Shown here: in pieces, positions 1 to 10,322 of the stretch
Numbering within the stretch: position 1 is the stretch's first letter
How the letters are laid out: every line of letters starts with the position of its first letter
Source of the DNA: Rhizobium sp.
Lineage (GTDB): Bacteria; Pseudomonadota; Alphaproteobacteria; Rhizobiales; Rhizobiaceae
Reading direction: 5' to 3'
Assembly (NCBI GenBank): GCA_020621905.1
Contig: JAHRYZ010000011.1
Location: 1 to 34,421, forward strand
Length of the DNA stretch: 34,421 nucleotides
The notes under the pieces: model-generated
Database searches by the model: none
What the model was told of the DNA's origin: nothing
The model's input: the letters and a program-made list of their open reading frames with translations, nothing else
Program-made: the position numbers and the translations under genes

Positions 1-1046
1 TCCGAAAACAGGATACCGTTATTGGCGATGATGCCGACCGGATAGCCGAAGATATGGGCGAAGCCGCAGACCAGCGTCGTGCCGTAAAGCGCCTTGAACT
101 CGTCGAATTCCGATCCATCGACAATTCGGGCGATCACTTCGCGCACCTCGAAGGGCTTGCGAGTATCGTCGGGCACGATGCCGTGCAGGTCTTCCGCCGG
201 ATAGAGCGGTTCTACGGGTTGTCGGATCTCGAGATCGACGCGTTTCGGCCGGTTGAGCGTGCGAACGATCCCGCGCGCCAGCGCCAGCGCGTGGCGATCG
301 TCACTGGCATAGTGGTCGGTGACGCCGGAGACGCGCGAATGGACGTCGGCTCCGCCCAGTTCCTCGGCCGTCACCACTTCGCCGGTCGCCGCCTTCACCA
401 GCGGTGGCCCGCCGAGGAAGATCGTGCCCTGGTTTTTTACGATGATCGACTGGTCGCTCATGGCCGGCACATAGGCGCCGCCCGCCGTGCAACTGCCCAT
501 GACCACGGCGATCTGCGGAATGCCCTCCGCCGACAGGGTCGCCTGATTGTAGAAGATACGGCCGAAATGCTCGCGATCGGGAAAAACCTCGTCCTGCCGG
601 GGCAGGTTGGCGCCGCCCGAATCGACGAGGTAGAGGCAGGGTAGGCGGTTCTCGCGGGCAATCTCCTGGGCGCGCAGGTGCTTCTTCACGGTGAGCGGAT
701 AATAGGTGCCACCCTTTACGGTCGGATCGTTGGCGACGATCATGCATTCGCGACCGCTCACGCGCCCGATGCCGGTGAGGATACCCGCGGCCGGCACGGC
801 TTCGTCATAGACGCCGTAGGCGGCGAATTGCGACAGCTCCAGGAACGGGGTGCCGGGATCGAGAAGCCCGTCGATGCGATCACGGGGCAGAAGCTTGCCG
901 CGCGACAGGTGCCGGTGGCGCGCCGTCTCTCCGCCACCGAGCGCGATCTCGGCGACCCGCGATCTCAGATCCTTGACAAGGCCGCGCATGAAGGCGGTAT
1001 TGGCATGGTAGGTCTCGTCGCGGGCGAGCGTGGATTTGAGCTGCAT
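1..1046 (-). CDS. mccB: Methylcrotonyl-CoA carboxylase, carboxyltransferase (beta) subunit, 3'-truncated by window edge
   Basis: This is the biotin-dependent carboxyltransferase half of methylcrotonyl-CoA carboxylase, which carboxylates 3-methylcrotonyl-CoA in leucine breakdown. The open frame runs from the start to the window edge without a stop and covers about 348 residues of a family usually near 535. It begins [11 protein letters not shown] and carries the crotonase-like acyl-CoA carboxylase signatures [30 protein letters not shown] and [16 protein letters not shown], the last being the glycine-rich acyl-CoA pocket. An alternative ATG lies at 1052, but GAGGGG at 1053-1058 is well spaced only for the ATG at 1046. 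The preceding isovaleryl-CoA dehydrogenase gene stops at 1057, so the two are almost certainly co-transcribed. The position directly after that gene favours methylcrotonyl-CoA over propionyl-CoA as substrate. Confidence 0.93.
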   Translation of the reverse strand, partial: MQLKSTLARDETYHANTAFMRGLVKDLRSRVAEIALGGGETARHRHLSRGKLLPRDRIDGLLDPGTPFLELSQFAAYGVYDEAVPAAGILTGIGRVSGRECMIVANDPTVKGGTYYPLTVKKHLRAQEIARENRLPCLYLVDSGGANLPRQDEVFPDREHFGRIFYNQATLSAEGIPQIAVVMGSCTAGGAYVPAMSDQSIIVKNQGTIFLGGPPLVKAATGEVVTAEELGGADVHSRVSGVTDHYASDDRHALALARGIVRTLNRPKRVDLEIRQPVEPLYPAEDLHGIVPDDTRKPFEVREVIARIVDGSEFDEFKALYGTTLVCGFAHIFGYPVGIIANNGILFS

Positions 1047-1056
1047 CGTCATCCCC

Positions 1057-2227
1057 TCACGCATTGCTCTTGAACAGTTCGCGGCCGATCAGCATGCGGC
1101 GGATCTCGCTGGTGCCGGCGCCGATCTCGTAGAGCTTGGCGTCGCGCAACAGGCGGCCGGCCGCGCTGTCGTTCATGTAGCCGGTCCCGCCCAGGAGCTG
1201 GATGCCGTCGAGGGCGACCTGGGTTGCCCGCTCGGCGGCGAAGAGGATGGCGCCCGCCGCATCCTGCCGGGTGATCCGGCCGTTGTCGCAGGCCCGCGCC
1301 ACCGCATAGACATAGGCGCGCGAGGCGTTCATCGCCGTATACATGTCGGCGATCTTGCCCTGCACCAGCTGGAACTCGCCGATCGGCTTGCCGAACTGGC
1401 GTCGCTCCCGGCTGTAGGGCAGGACGAGGTCGAAGGCCGCCTGCAATGCCGATCGGGCCGGCCGCCAGCACAGCGCGCTCGAAATCGAGCCCGCTCATCA
1501 GCACGGTGACGCCGTCATCCACCTTGCCGAGCACGTTTTCCGCCGGCACTTCGCACTCCTCGAAGACCAGTTCCGAGGTCGGCGATCCACGCATGCCGAG
1601 CTTGTCGAGCTTCTGACCGGGGCGAAATCCCTTGAACCCCTTCTCGACGATGAAGGCGGTGATTCCGCGCGGCCCGGCGGCCATGTCGGTCTTGGCGTAG
1701 ACCACCAGCGTGTCGGCCTCATGACCGTTGGTGATCCACATCTTGGTGCCATTCAGCACGTAGAAGTCGCCCTTGCGCTCGGCCTTCAGCCGCATCGACA
1801 CCACGTCGGACCCGGCTTCGGTCTCGCTCATGGCCAGCGAGCCGACATGGTCTCCGGAGATGAGCATGGGCAGATAGCGCCGCTTCTGCCCGGGCGTTCC
1901 CCAGCGATGGATCTGGTTGACGCAGAGATTGGAATGCGCCCCGTAGGAGAGGCCGATGGAGGCCGAGGCCCGGCTGATCTCTTCCATCGCCACGCAATGC
2001 GCGAGATAGCCCATATCGGCCCCGCCATAGTCCTCGGAAACCGTGATGCCGTGCAGGCCGAGTGCACCCATCGCCGGCCAGAGGGCACGGGGAAAGCGAT
2101 CCTCCCGGTCGATCTCGTCTGCCAGCGGCGCAATCCGGTCCTGGGCGAACCGCCTAACACTGTCGCGCAAGGCGGCGATCTCCTCCCCGAGATCGACGTC
2201 GAAGACTGCCGCGAGGTCCTGGCTCAT
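1057..2227 (-). CDS. ivd: Isovaleryl-CoA dehydrogenase, frameshifted near 1446-1452
   Basis: This FAD-dependent acyl-CoA dehydrogenase oxidises isovaleryl-CoA to 3-methylcrotonyl-CoA, the substrate of the next gene. The N-terminal two thirds ([20 protein letters not shown] onward) contain the acyl-CoA dehydrogenase signature [13 protein letters not shown] and [21 protein letters not shown] holds the glutamate that in isovaleryl-CoA dehydrogenases is the catalytic base (Glu254 in the human enzyme). After GPIGI the frame fails, and the rest of the enzyme ([20 protein letters not shown], ending GRELFKSNA) continues in another frame and stops at 1057. The junction reads GGCATTGCAG where about two more bases are expected, so this looks like a small deletion. 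A GGAGGAGGAG ribosome site lies just upstream of the ATG. With the deletion repaired the length would be about 390 residues, which is normal. Confidence 0.92.
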
Positions 2228-2315
2228 GGTTTAACTCCTCCTCCCGACGGATGACGACGCAGCCGTCTCCTGCGTTGAAAGCGGCCGGCGTCTCCTCCAC
2301 GCCGGCTGCCGTATT

Positions 2316-2789
2316 CTATGCCGCTTCGCCTCCGGTGAAAGCCGCCGAACGGCGCACGAAGGTCTTGATGGCAAAATTGGACTGGATGCGGGCCACGCCC
2401 GGAACCGTGGTCAGGAAATCGAGAAGCTGCTGGTAGTGCGGCAGGTCACGCACCATGGCATGGATCAGATAATCCGTATTGCCGCTGGTCTGGTAGCCGC
2501 CGACCACTTCCGGAAGGGAGGAGACGCTCTGCTCGAAGGTCGTCAGCACGTCCTTGATCTGCCGTTCGAGCGTCACCGAGATGAACACGCCCATCGTGCC
2601 GAGCAGGCGGTTCTCGTCGAACACCGCGGTATATCCGCGGATGATCTGCGCGTCTTCCAGCTTGCGCACGCGCCGGAGCGTCGGCGTAATCGAAAGTCCG
2701 ATCCGGGAGGCGAGGTCGCGCCAGCTGATCCGCCCGTCCTCGCTGAGGGCATGCAGGATTTTCTGATCGAAACCGTCGAGCTCTTCCAT
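2316..2789 (-). CDS. bkdR: Lrp/AsnC-family regulator, probable BkdR-type
   Basis: This 157-residue protein has the Lrp/AsnC architecture: an N-terminal helix-turn-helix (about residues 5-55, with SWRDLASRIGLSITPTLRRV) and a C-terminal RAM ligand-binding domain (about 65-145, with GGYQTSGNTDYLIHAMVRDL). It is intact. It lies 88 bases upstream of ivd on the same strand and is divergent from the branched-chain dehydrogenase genes. In Pseudomonas an Lrp-type activator, BkdR, sits divergently beside the bkd operon and responds to branched-chain amino acids. The same arrangement here suggests this protein controls bkd, and perhaps also the ivd-mccB genes downstream of it. The symbol is given by context and family, so the specific ligand is inferred. 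Confidence 0.85.
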   Translation of the reverse strand: MEELDGFDQKILHALSEDGRISWRDLASRIGLSITPTLRRVRKLEDAQIIRGYTAVFDENRLLGTMGVFISVTLERQIKDVLTTFEQSVSSLPEVVGGYQTSGNTDYLIHAMVRDLPHYQQLLDFLTTVPGVARIQSNFAIKTFVRRSAAFTGGEAA

Positions 2790-4482
<1,693 letters not shown>

Positions 4483-4483
4483 G

Positions 4484-5497
4484 ATGACCAGAATGACAAT
4501 GATTGAGGCGGTCCGCAGCGCCATGGACGTGTCGATGGCGCGCGACGACGATGTCGTCGTTTTCGGCGAGGACGTCGGCTATTTCGGCGGGGTGTTCCGC
4601 GCCACCCAGGGGCTGCAGGCGAAATACGGCCGGACGCGCTGCTTCGACACGCCGATCAGCGAATCCGGCATCGTCGGCACCGCCATCGGCATGGCGGCCT
4701 ATGGCCTGAAGCCCTGCGTCGAGATCCAGTTCGCCGACTACATGTATCCCGCCTATGACCAGATCACCCAGGAGGCGGCGCGCATCCGCTACCGCTCCAA
4801 CGGCGATTTCACCTGCCCGATCGTTCTGCGCATGCCGACCGGCGGCGGGATCTTCGGTGGCCAGACGCACAGCCAGAGTCCGGAGGCCCTGTTCACCCAT
4901 GTCTGCGGCCTGAAGGTCATCGTTCCGTCGAACCCGGTCGATGCCAAGGGCCTGTTGATCTCGGCGATCGAAGATCCGGATCCGGTGATCTTTCTCGAGC
5001 CGAAACGCCTCTACAACGGGCCGTTCGACGGCCATCACGACCGGCCGGTGGTTCCCTGGTCGGCCCATGCGCTCGGCGACGTTCCCGATGGCCACTATAC
5101 CGTGCCGTTCGGCAAGGCCGAGATCAGACGGCCCGGCACTGACGTCACCGTGATCGCCTACGGCACCATGGTGCATGTGGCCCTGGCGGCTGCCGAGGAG
5201 ACCGGTATCGACGCGGAAGTCATCGACCTTCGAAGCCTGTTGCCGCTCGATCTCGACACGATCGTCGAATCCGTTTCGAAGACCGGCCGCTGCGTGATGG
5301 TCCATGAGGCGACGCTCACCTCGGGCTTTGGGGCGGAAGTGGTCGCCCTCGTGCAGGAGCATTGCTTCTACCATCTGGAAGTGCCGGTCATACGCGTCGC
5401 CGGCTGGGACACGCCTTATCCCCATGCCCAGGAATGGGACTATTTCCCCGGACCTCTGCGCGTCGGCAAGGCGCTCCAAGACATCATGAAAGGCTAA
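4484..5497 (+). CDS. bkdA2: Branched-chain 2-oxoacid dehydrogenase E1 component, beta subunit
   Basis: This 337-residue protein is the beta chain of the E1 heterotetramer and completes the active site with the alpha chain. It starts MTRMTMIEAVRSAMDVSMAR and shows the transketolase-like pyrimidine-binding domain (VVFGEDVGYFGGVFRATQGL; CVEIQFADYMYPAYDQI; GGGIFGGQTHSQSPEAL) and the C-terminal transketolase domain (VTVIAYGTMVHVAL; IDLRSLLPLDLDTI). The ATG at 4484 was chosen because it leaves one base after the alpha-subunit stop and gives the family's usual length. An in-frame upstream start would overlap that gene. The gene is intact. The E2 gene follows after three bases. Confidence 0.96.
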   Translation: MTRMTMIEAVRSAMDVSMARDDDVVVFGEDVGYFGGVFRATQGLQAKYGRTRCFDTPISESGIVGTAIGMAAYGLKPCVEIQFADYMYPAYDQITQEAARIRYRSNGDFTCPIVLRMPTGGGIFGGQTHSQSPEALFTHVCGLKVIVPSNPVDAKGLLISAIEDPDPVIFLEPKRLYNGPFDGHHDRPVVPWSAHALGDVPDGHYTVPFGKAEIRRPGTDVTVIAYGTMVHVALAAAEETGIDAEVIDLRSLLPLDLDTIVESVSKTGRCVMVHEATLTSGFGAEVVALVQEHCFYHLEVPVIRVAGWDTPYPHAQEWDYFPGPLRVGKALQDIMKG

Positions 5498-5500
5498 GCC

Positions 5501-6747
5501 ATGAGCGAATATGTTCTCCATATGCCCGATGTCGGCGAAGGTGTCGCCGAGGCCGAACTGGTCGAATGGCATGTGAAACCCGGTGATCCCGTCCGGGAGG
5601 ACACGGTGCTGGCCGCCGTGATGACCGACAAGGCGACGGTGGAGATCCCGTCTCCCGTGGCGGGTGTCGTGACCTGGCTTGCCGCCGAAGTGGGCGACCT
5701 GATCGCGGTCAAGGCGCCGCTGGTGCGGATCGAGATTGCTGATGAAGCGGCAGAGCCGGTGTCGGTTGAGGAACAGCCGACGGCAGAGGCCGTCGAAACG
5801 GAGGCGCCCGTCGACAGTGCGGTTGAAGCGGTCTCGCCGCAAACCGCATCGTTAGCGACACCGGCCGCCGAGCCTACTTCAAAGCCGCTGGCCGCTCCAG
5901 CGGTGCGCCACCGGGCGGAGCAGGCGGGCATCGATCTCGGCCAGGTGGCGGGGACGGGGCCGGACGGTCGGATCATGCATGAGGACCTCGATCGCCTGCT
6001 GTCGGCCGGCGCGCCGCCTTCAGGCACGATGGCCGGCCTCGCCCGAAGGACAGGCGTCGAGGAAATCAGGATCACCGGGATGCGGCGCAAGATCGCCGAG
6101 AGGATGGCCCTTTCGGTCTCGCGCATTCCCCACATCACCTATGTCGAGGAAGTCGACGTCACCGCTCTCGAGGAGCTTCGCACCGTGATGAACGGCAGGC
6201 GAAAGCCGGATCAGCCGAAGCTGACCATCCTGCCCTTTCTCATGCGGGCGCTGGTGAAGGCGGTGGAGGAGCAGCCGGCGATGAACGCCACCTTCGACGA
6301 CGAGGCGGGCGTGATTTCCCGCCACGGCGCCGTGCATATCGGCATCGCCACCAGACGCCGCCGGGCTGTCCGTGCCGGTCGTCCGCCACGCGGAGGCCCG
6401 CAGCCTGTGGGATTGCGCCGCCGAACTGACAGCGTCGCCGAGGCGGCGCGAAGCGGCAGGCCCAACGCGAGAACTCACCGGCTCGACGATCACCATCGTT
6501 CGCTCGGTTCGCTGGGCGGTATCGTCTCGACCCGATCATCAATCACCCGGAGGTGGCGATCATCGGCGTCAACAAGATCGCCACGCGGCCGGTCTGGGAT
6601 GGAAAGGGCCAGTTCCTGCCCCGCAAGATGATGAACCTGTCGTCCAGCTTCGACCATCGCGTGATCGACGGCTGGGATGCGGCGACCTTCATCCAGCGGC
6701 TCAGAGCGCTGATCGAGGCACCTGCACTGATCTTCGTCGAGGGCTGA
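5501..6747 (+). CDS. bkdB: Branched-chain 2-oxoacid dehydrogenase E2 (lipoyl acyltransferase), several frameshifts at 6350-6545
   Basis: The E2 core moves the acyl group from E1 to CoA through a lipoyl arm. The first part is clean: a lipoyl domain (residues about 1-80) with the lipoylated lysine in [10 protein letters not shown] (Lys44), a flexible Ala/Pro/Glu-rich linker, a peripheral subunit-binding domain (about 131-167) and the start of the catalytic domain. From about 6352 to 6540 the reading frame changes about five times. The family sequence can be followed across it: [21 protein letters not shown], then VAEAARSG, then ELTGSTITI, then SLGGIVST, then the final frame from [20 protein letters not shown]. 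The acyltransferase motif [10 protein letters not shown] is intact near the end. Total span fits about 415 residues. The clustered indels leave the intervening codons conserved, which favours sequence errors over decay. No E3 gene follows. Confidence 0.9.
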
Positions 6748-6782
6748 TGCCCGTTGCCGAACATCAGCCTGCGTCGGGGATT

Positions 6783-6804
6783 GCCGGCGCAGGTCAGCGC
6801 CGGC
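6783..6804. terminator. Stem-loop between convergent bkdB and the LysR gene
   Basis: GCCGGCGC (6783-6790) and GCGCCGGC (6797-6804) form a perfect eight-base stem with the loop AGGTCA. It lies between the stop of bkdB (6747) and the stop of the convergent LysR gene (6832), where a shared terminator would be expected. There is no T-run on either side, so it may act with Rho or only protect the 3' end. Confidence 0.4.
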
Positions 6805-6831
6805 GCAGAGATCGGAGCGTTCGTTGGGCGC

Positions 6832-7773
6832 CTATGTGCTCTTGGCCTCGGATCCAGGGTGGTCCGGCGGGCGGTCGAGTTTCCTGTCCGCCACAAGGCG
6901 CACCAGCCAGTCGACGAAGACCCGAACCTTGTTGCTGAGGTGGCGGTTCGGTGGATAGACGATGTAGAGCGGAATGGGCTCCGTGCGCCATTCGGGTAGC
7001 ACGCGAACGAGGTCGCCCTTTGCCAACGCGTCCGAAACCATGAAGTAGGGCATCGGAGAAATGCCCAGCCCGTTCAGCGCCGCCGTCAGGTAGCTGCGGG
7101 CGTCATTCACCGCGATGACGTAACGGGCGTTGATTTCGAGCTTTTCACCGGCCCGTTCGAAGTCGAACGCCATCGCGCGATTGTTCTGGGCCATGAAATA
7201 GCTCACGCAGTGGTGGGCATCCTCCAGTTCGGAAGGGTGCTGCGGGTGCCGTGCTTTTCCAGGTAACTGGCGCGGCGCAGGTCACCACGGAGACTTCGGT
7301 GACCTGACGGGCGATCAGCGACTGGTCGGCTGAACGCCGGCGCGAAGCGCACAGTCGACGTTTTCGGCAAGATAGTCGACGGGACGGTCGCCCACGCCAA
7401 GATCGACGCGGATATCCGGGAAACGCGCGTGAAAGTCGTGCAGGGCCGGAATGACGATCCCGTCGGCGAAGGCGCCCGCCATCTCCACCCGTAGCCGGCC
7501 GCTCGGCGACAGGTGCGAACTGGACAGGCTGGTGTCGAGCTCGTCGAGCTGGGAGATGATCTGCGTCGCCCTCTCATAGTAGAGCGCGCCATCCGTCGTC
7601 ACCATGACGCGCCGCGTGGTGCGGTTCAGCAGCTTGGTGTGAAGATGCGCCTCCAGGCCCTGGATGAGATTGGTCACCGTGGCCTTGGGCAGGCTGAGCG
7701 CTTCGGCGGCGCGGGTAAAATTGCCCATCTCCACCACCCGGACGAAGGCGCGCATGGCCGATAGCTGATCCAT
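6832..7773 (-). CDS. LysR-family transcriptional regulator, frameshifted at 7205-7330
   Basis: The N-terminus [20 protein letters not shown] with [20 protein letters not shown] is a typical LysR winged helix-turn-helix (residues about 1-60), followed by the linker helix and the effector-binding domain. The frame breaks after CALRAGVQP. Segments such as [17 protein letters not shown] and SYLEKHGT continue in other frames, and from [20 protein letters not shown] the last third is clean to the stop at 6832 (ending [14 protein letters not shown]). The repaired length of about 313 residues is normal. The start at 7773 aligns with the family; an open frame continues upstream to 7914 but is not expected to be coding. 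It is divergent from the hydrolase and RND genes and probably regulates them or itself. LysR gene mexT beside mexEF in Pseudomonas is a comparable layout. Confidence 0.85.
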
Positions 7774-7805
7774 GTGACGATTCCTGTCAGTATGCGACGC
7801 GGTAT

Positions 7806-7823
7806 TGTTCGAGATATCGAACA
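7806..7823. promoter_or_regulatory. Palindrome, candidate operator 1 in the LysR-hydrolase divergent region
   Basis: TGTTCGA-GATA-TCGAACA is a perfect inverted repeat with seven-base arms, lying 33-50 bases upstream of the LysR start codon. Its place in a divergent promoter region next to a LysR gene makes it a good candidate binding site for that regulator. Binding is inferred. Confidence 0.5.
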
Positions 7824-7828
7824 GTGTT

Positions 7829-7842
7829 CTCACATTTGTGAG
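7829..7842. promoter_or_regulatory. Palindrome, candidate operator 2 in the LysR-hydrolase divergent region
   Basis: CTCACA-TT-TGTGAG is a perfect inverted repeat with six-base arms, starting six bases after the palindrome at 7806-7823. The pair spans about 37 bases, a size similar to the two-part footprints of LysR-type regulators. The arms differ in sequence from the first palindrome, so it could also bind a second factor. Confidence 0.45.
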
Positions 7843-8037
7843 CTTGTTCGGTTTTGGGAATAAAGTACATTGGGTTTCAAGAAAAGCAAAGTGTCGACGG
7901 ATAGCCAAGCCCACAATTGTCGGTCACGTGGCGATTGAATCGCATCCTTGCGTTTGAAATCTTGTCGATCCTGGTGGCCTCTTGCGCGACATTCGTGAAT
8001 GTCCGTGGCGGCCGACCAACAAGGAAAGGTCCATGAG

Positions 8038-8930
8038 ATGCGCGTTCCGCATTATCTGCCCGTGCCGGGGATGTTCTTCGTGAGCTTGTGCCTGGTGGCA
8101 TTGCGTCCGGAGTGAGCGGTCCGATGCCGGTCGAGATCAAGGATATGACGCTGGACAATGTGGCCGTCGGCCGCATCGCCGTGCGGGTCTATCAGGGTGC
8201 GGATTATGGCAAGGGTCCGCCGGTCCTGATCTATTTTCACGGCGGTGCGTTTCGCCATACCGGACTGGTCGATTGCCCGATGGCGGAATGCCTGGCGGGT
8301 ACCGGCGCAATCGTTGTGGTGCCGGACTACAATGCCCTCGGGTCGGTCTTCCCCAAACCGCTCGAGGTCGGATTTTCGGTCTTCTCCTATATGGCGAAGA
8401 AGCGTGCCGGCTTCGGCGATCGCAAGTCCCTGCTGCTTGTCGGCGGTTCGGAGGCGGGCGGCAATATCGCCGCCGCGGTTACGCTCAAGGCTCGCGACCA
8501 TCTTGCCGACGAACTGGACGGTCAGGTGCTGGTCTCGCCGCTGCTCGACCCCTTCATGGGGACGCCTTCGTTTCGCAAGGCGGAGGCGATCGGCATGCGG
8601 GATCTCTGGGCGGAAGGATGGAGCCACTATCTGAGCGGCGGCATCTGCCACCCTTATGCAGCCCCGTCCGCCTGTTCGCGACTGTCGGGAATTGCGCCGG
8701 CGCTCCTGCTGACATCGCAGGACGACCCGCTTCTCGACGAGACGCTGATCTATGCCCAGCGACTGAAGAGCGCGGGCGTCGAGGTTCGACAGCATGTCCT
8801 TCCCGCCGGGACAGGCTGGCCATCGGTGTATGGCGGAAAAACGGAGGAAACCCCGAATTGGCAGGAAAGCGCAAGCAGCCAGTTCGCGAGTTTCGTGCGC
8901 GACATCGGCATTCAGAGATCAGAGATCTGA
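8038..8930 (+). CDS. Alpha/beta hydrolase (acetyl-esterase/HSL-like), probable frameshift at 8067-8070
   Basis: The clean part (from a GTG at 8088, 280 residues) has the alpha/beta hydrolase-3 features: the oxyanion motif YFHGGAFRHTG, the nucleophile elbow GGSEAGGN with serine, TSQDDPLLDE supplying the probable acid, and a C-terminal region where a histidine is expected. That histidine is not obvious: the region reads HVLPAGTGWPSV instead of the usual H-x-F type motif. A better start is the ATG at 8038, with GGAAAGG about ten bases upstream. It reads MRVPHYLPVPG and would join the main frame (DVLRELVPGGIASG) if the GGGG run at 8067-8070 had one more G. It is divergent from the LysR gene and 71 bases before the RND adaptor gene. 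The substrate is unknown, and whether it is catalytic is uncertain. Confidence 0.7.
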
Positions 8931-9001
8931 TTTGAAGACCCTTTAGAAGACTTAGAGCATTTGACCACACGCGGCGCCCCAAGGCCGCAAGGAGCTAGAC
9001 G

Positions 9002-10204
9002 ATGACAAGGAAAGCAAAGCGCTGGGCCCTCGCGGGCACCGGCCTGGGACTGGCTGCGTCCATTTCGGCAGCCGCATTGTTCCTCGATCTGCCGTACAGC
9101 AAGGCAGCCGCGGAGACGGAAGACGCGGGTGCCGCTGCCGCCGCCCCGCCGGCGACGCCGGTCACGGTGGCCGTGGTGAAGAGCCGCGACGTCACCACCT
9201 GGCAGGAGTTCTCCGGGCGGCTGGAAGCCGTCGACCGCGTCGAGATCCGCCCCCGTGTCGGCGGCGCGATCCAGTCCGTGAATTTCCGCGAAGGCGCGTT
9301 GGTGAAGGCCGGAGACCTCCTCTTCACCATCGATCCCGCGCCTTATGAGGCGACCGTTGCCCAGGCAGCCGGGCAGGTCGCCTCCGCGGAAGCCAAGGTG
9401 GCGCTGGCGAATACGGAACTCGAACGCGGCCGCCGGCTTGCGAGCAACCGCACGATCTCACAGAGCGATCTGGACCAGCGCCAGAACGCGGTCGCCGAAG
9501 CCGAAGCGGCTTTGAAGACGGCCCAGGCCGTCCTTCGTTCCGCGGTGCTGGAGCTCGACTACACCAAGGTCCGCGCCCCGGTATCCGGCCGCGCCGGCAA
9601 GGTGGCGATCACCGCGGGCAACCTCGTTGCCGCCGGATCCACCTCCTCGGCGCTGACGACGCTGGTATCGGCCGACCCGATCTATGCCAGCTTCAACGCC
9701 AGCGAGGAAATCGTCGCGCGGGCGCTGTCCAGGCTGCCGGCGACCGATGGCGCGCTACCGCCGATCGACCAGATTCCGGTGGAGATCGGCACGCTCGCCG
9801 ACGAGGGCACGCCGATAAAGGGCAAGCTGCAACTGATCGGCAACGAGGTGGATGCGTCGAGCGGCACCATTGCGGTCCGCGCCGTGATCGACAATCCGCG
9901 AGGTCTGTTGATCCCGGGCCAGTTCGTGCGCATCCGCATGGGCGACCCACGACCGGACAGGAAGATCCTCGTCAGCGAACGGGCGATCGGAACCGACCAG
10001 GACAAGAAGTTCGTCTTCGTCGTCGATGCCGAAAACAAGGTGACCTATCGGCCGGTCGAACTCGGCAGCAGTGCCGATGGCGAGCGGATCGTCGTGAGCG
10101 GGCTTGCCGATGGCGACAAGGTGATCGTCAACGGACTGCAGCGCGTGCGTCCGGGCGCGCTGGTTGACCCGCAGACCAAAGAGGCCGTCGCGGTCGTGAA
10201 CTGA
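9002..10204 (+). CDS. RND efflux periplasmic adaptor (membrane fusion) subunit, MexE-like
   Basis: This 400-residue protein links an inner-membrane RND pump to an outer-membrane channel. It has an N-terminal hydrophobic signal or anchor (about residues 8-28) without a lipobox cysteine, a split barrel-sandwich (biotinyl-lipoyl-like) domain (VEIRPRVGGAIQSVNFREGA; LDYTKVRAPVSGRAG), a coiled-coil hairpin between the two halves (about 115-180, Ala/Glu/Gln-rich) and beta-barrel and membrane-proximal domains. The start has AAGGAG at 8989-8994. It is intact. The pump gene follows after 118 bases that contain a hairpin. Substrates cannot be read from the sequence; MexEF-like systems export aromatic and amphiphilic compounds. 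Confidence 0.92.
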   Translation: MTRKAKRWALAGTGLGLAASISAAALFLDLPYSKAAAETEDAGAAAAAPPATPVTVAVVKSRDVTTWQEFSGRLEAVDRVEIRPRVGGAIQSVNFREGALVKAGDLLFTIDPAPYEATVAQAAGQVASAEAKVALANTELERGRRLASNRTISQSDLDQRQNAVAEAEAALKTAQAVLRSAVLELDYTKVRAPVSGRAGKVAITAGNLVAAGSTSSALTTLVSADPIYASFNASEEIVARALSRLPATDGALPPIDQIPVEIGTLADEGTPIKGKLQLIGNEVDASSGTIAVRAVIDNPRGLLIPGQFVRIRMGDPRPDRKILVSERAIGTDQDKKFVFVVDAENKVTYRPVELGSSADGERIVVSGLADGDKVIVNGLQRVRPGALVDPQTKEAVAVVN

Positions 10205-10210
10205 CGGGCG

Positions 10211-10237
10211 GGCGGGGCGCCGACGCCCCGCCTCTTT
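10211..10237 (+). terminator. Terminator-like hairpin between adaptor and pump genes
   Basis: GGCGGGGCG (10211-10219), loop CCGA and CGCCCCGCC (10224-10232) form a perfect nine-base GC stem, followed by TCTTT. It begins seven bases after the adaptor stop. Within an operon it could be an attenuator that lowers pump expression relative to the adaptor, or it could stabilise the upstream message. Confidence 0.5.
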
Positions 10238-10322
10238 CCGCATTGCATCTGATCCGCTGGCGGACCTCGGTCCACCGGCCCGGGTTGCATTGTCAAGATT
10301 TCACCCTGGAGAGGGCTTCGAA

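Noticed and set aside
7774-7914. N-terminal extension of the LysR protein to 7914
   Set aside because: The extension covers the two palindromes of the divergent promoter, and the family start is [10 protein letters not shown] at 7773.
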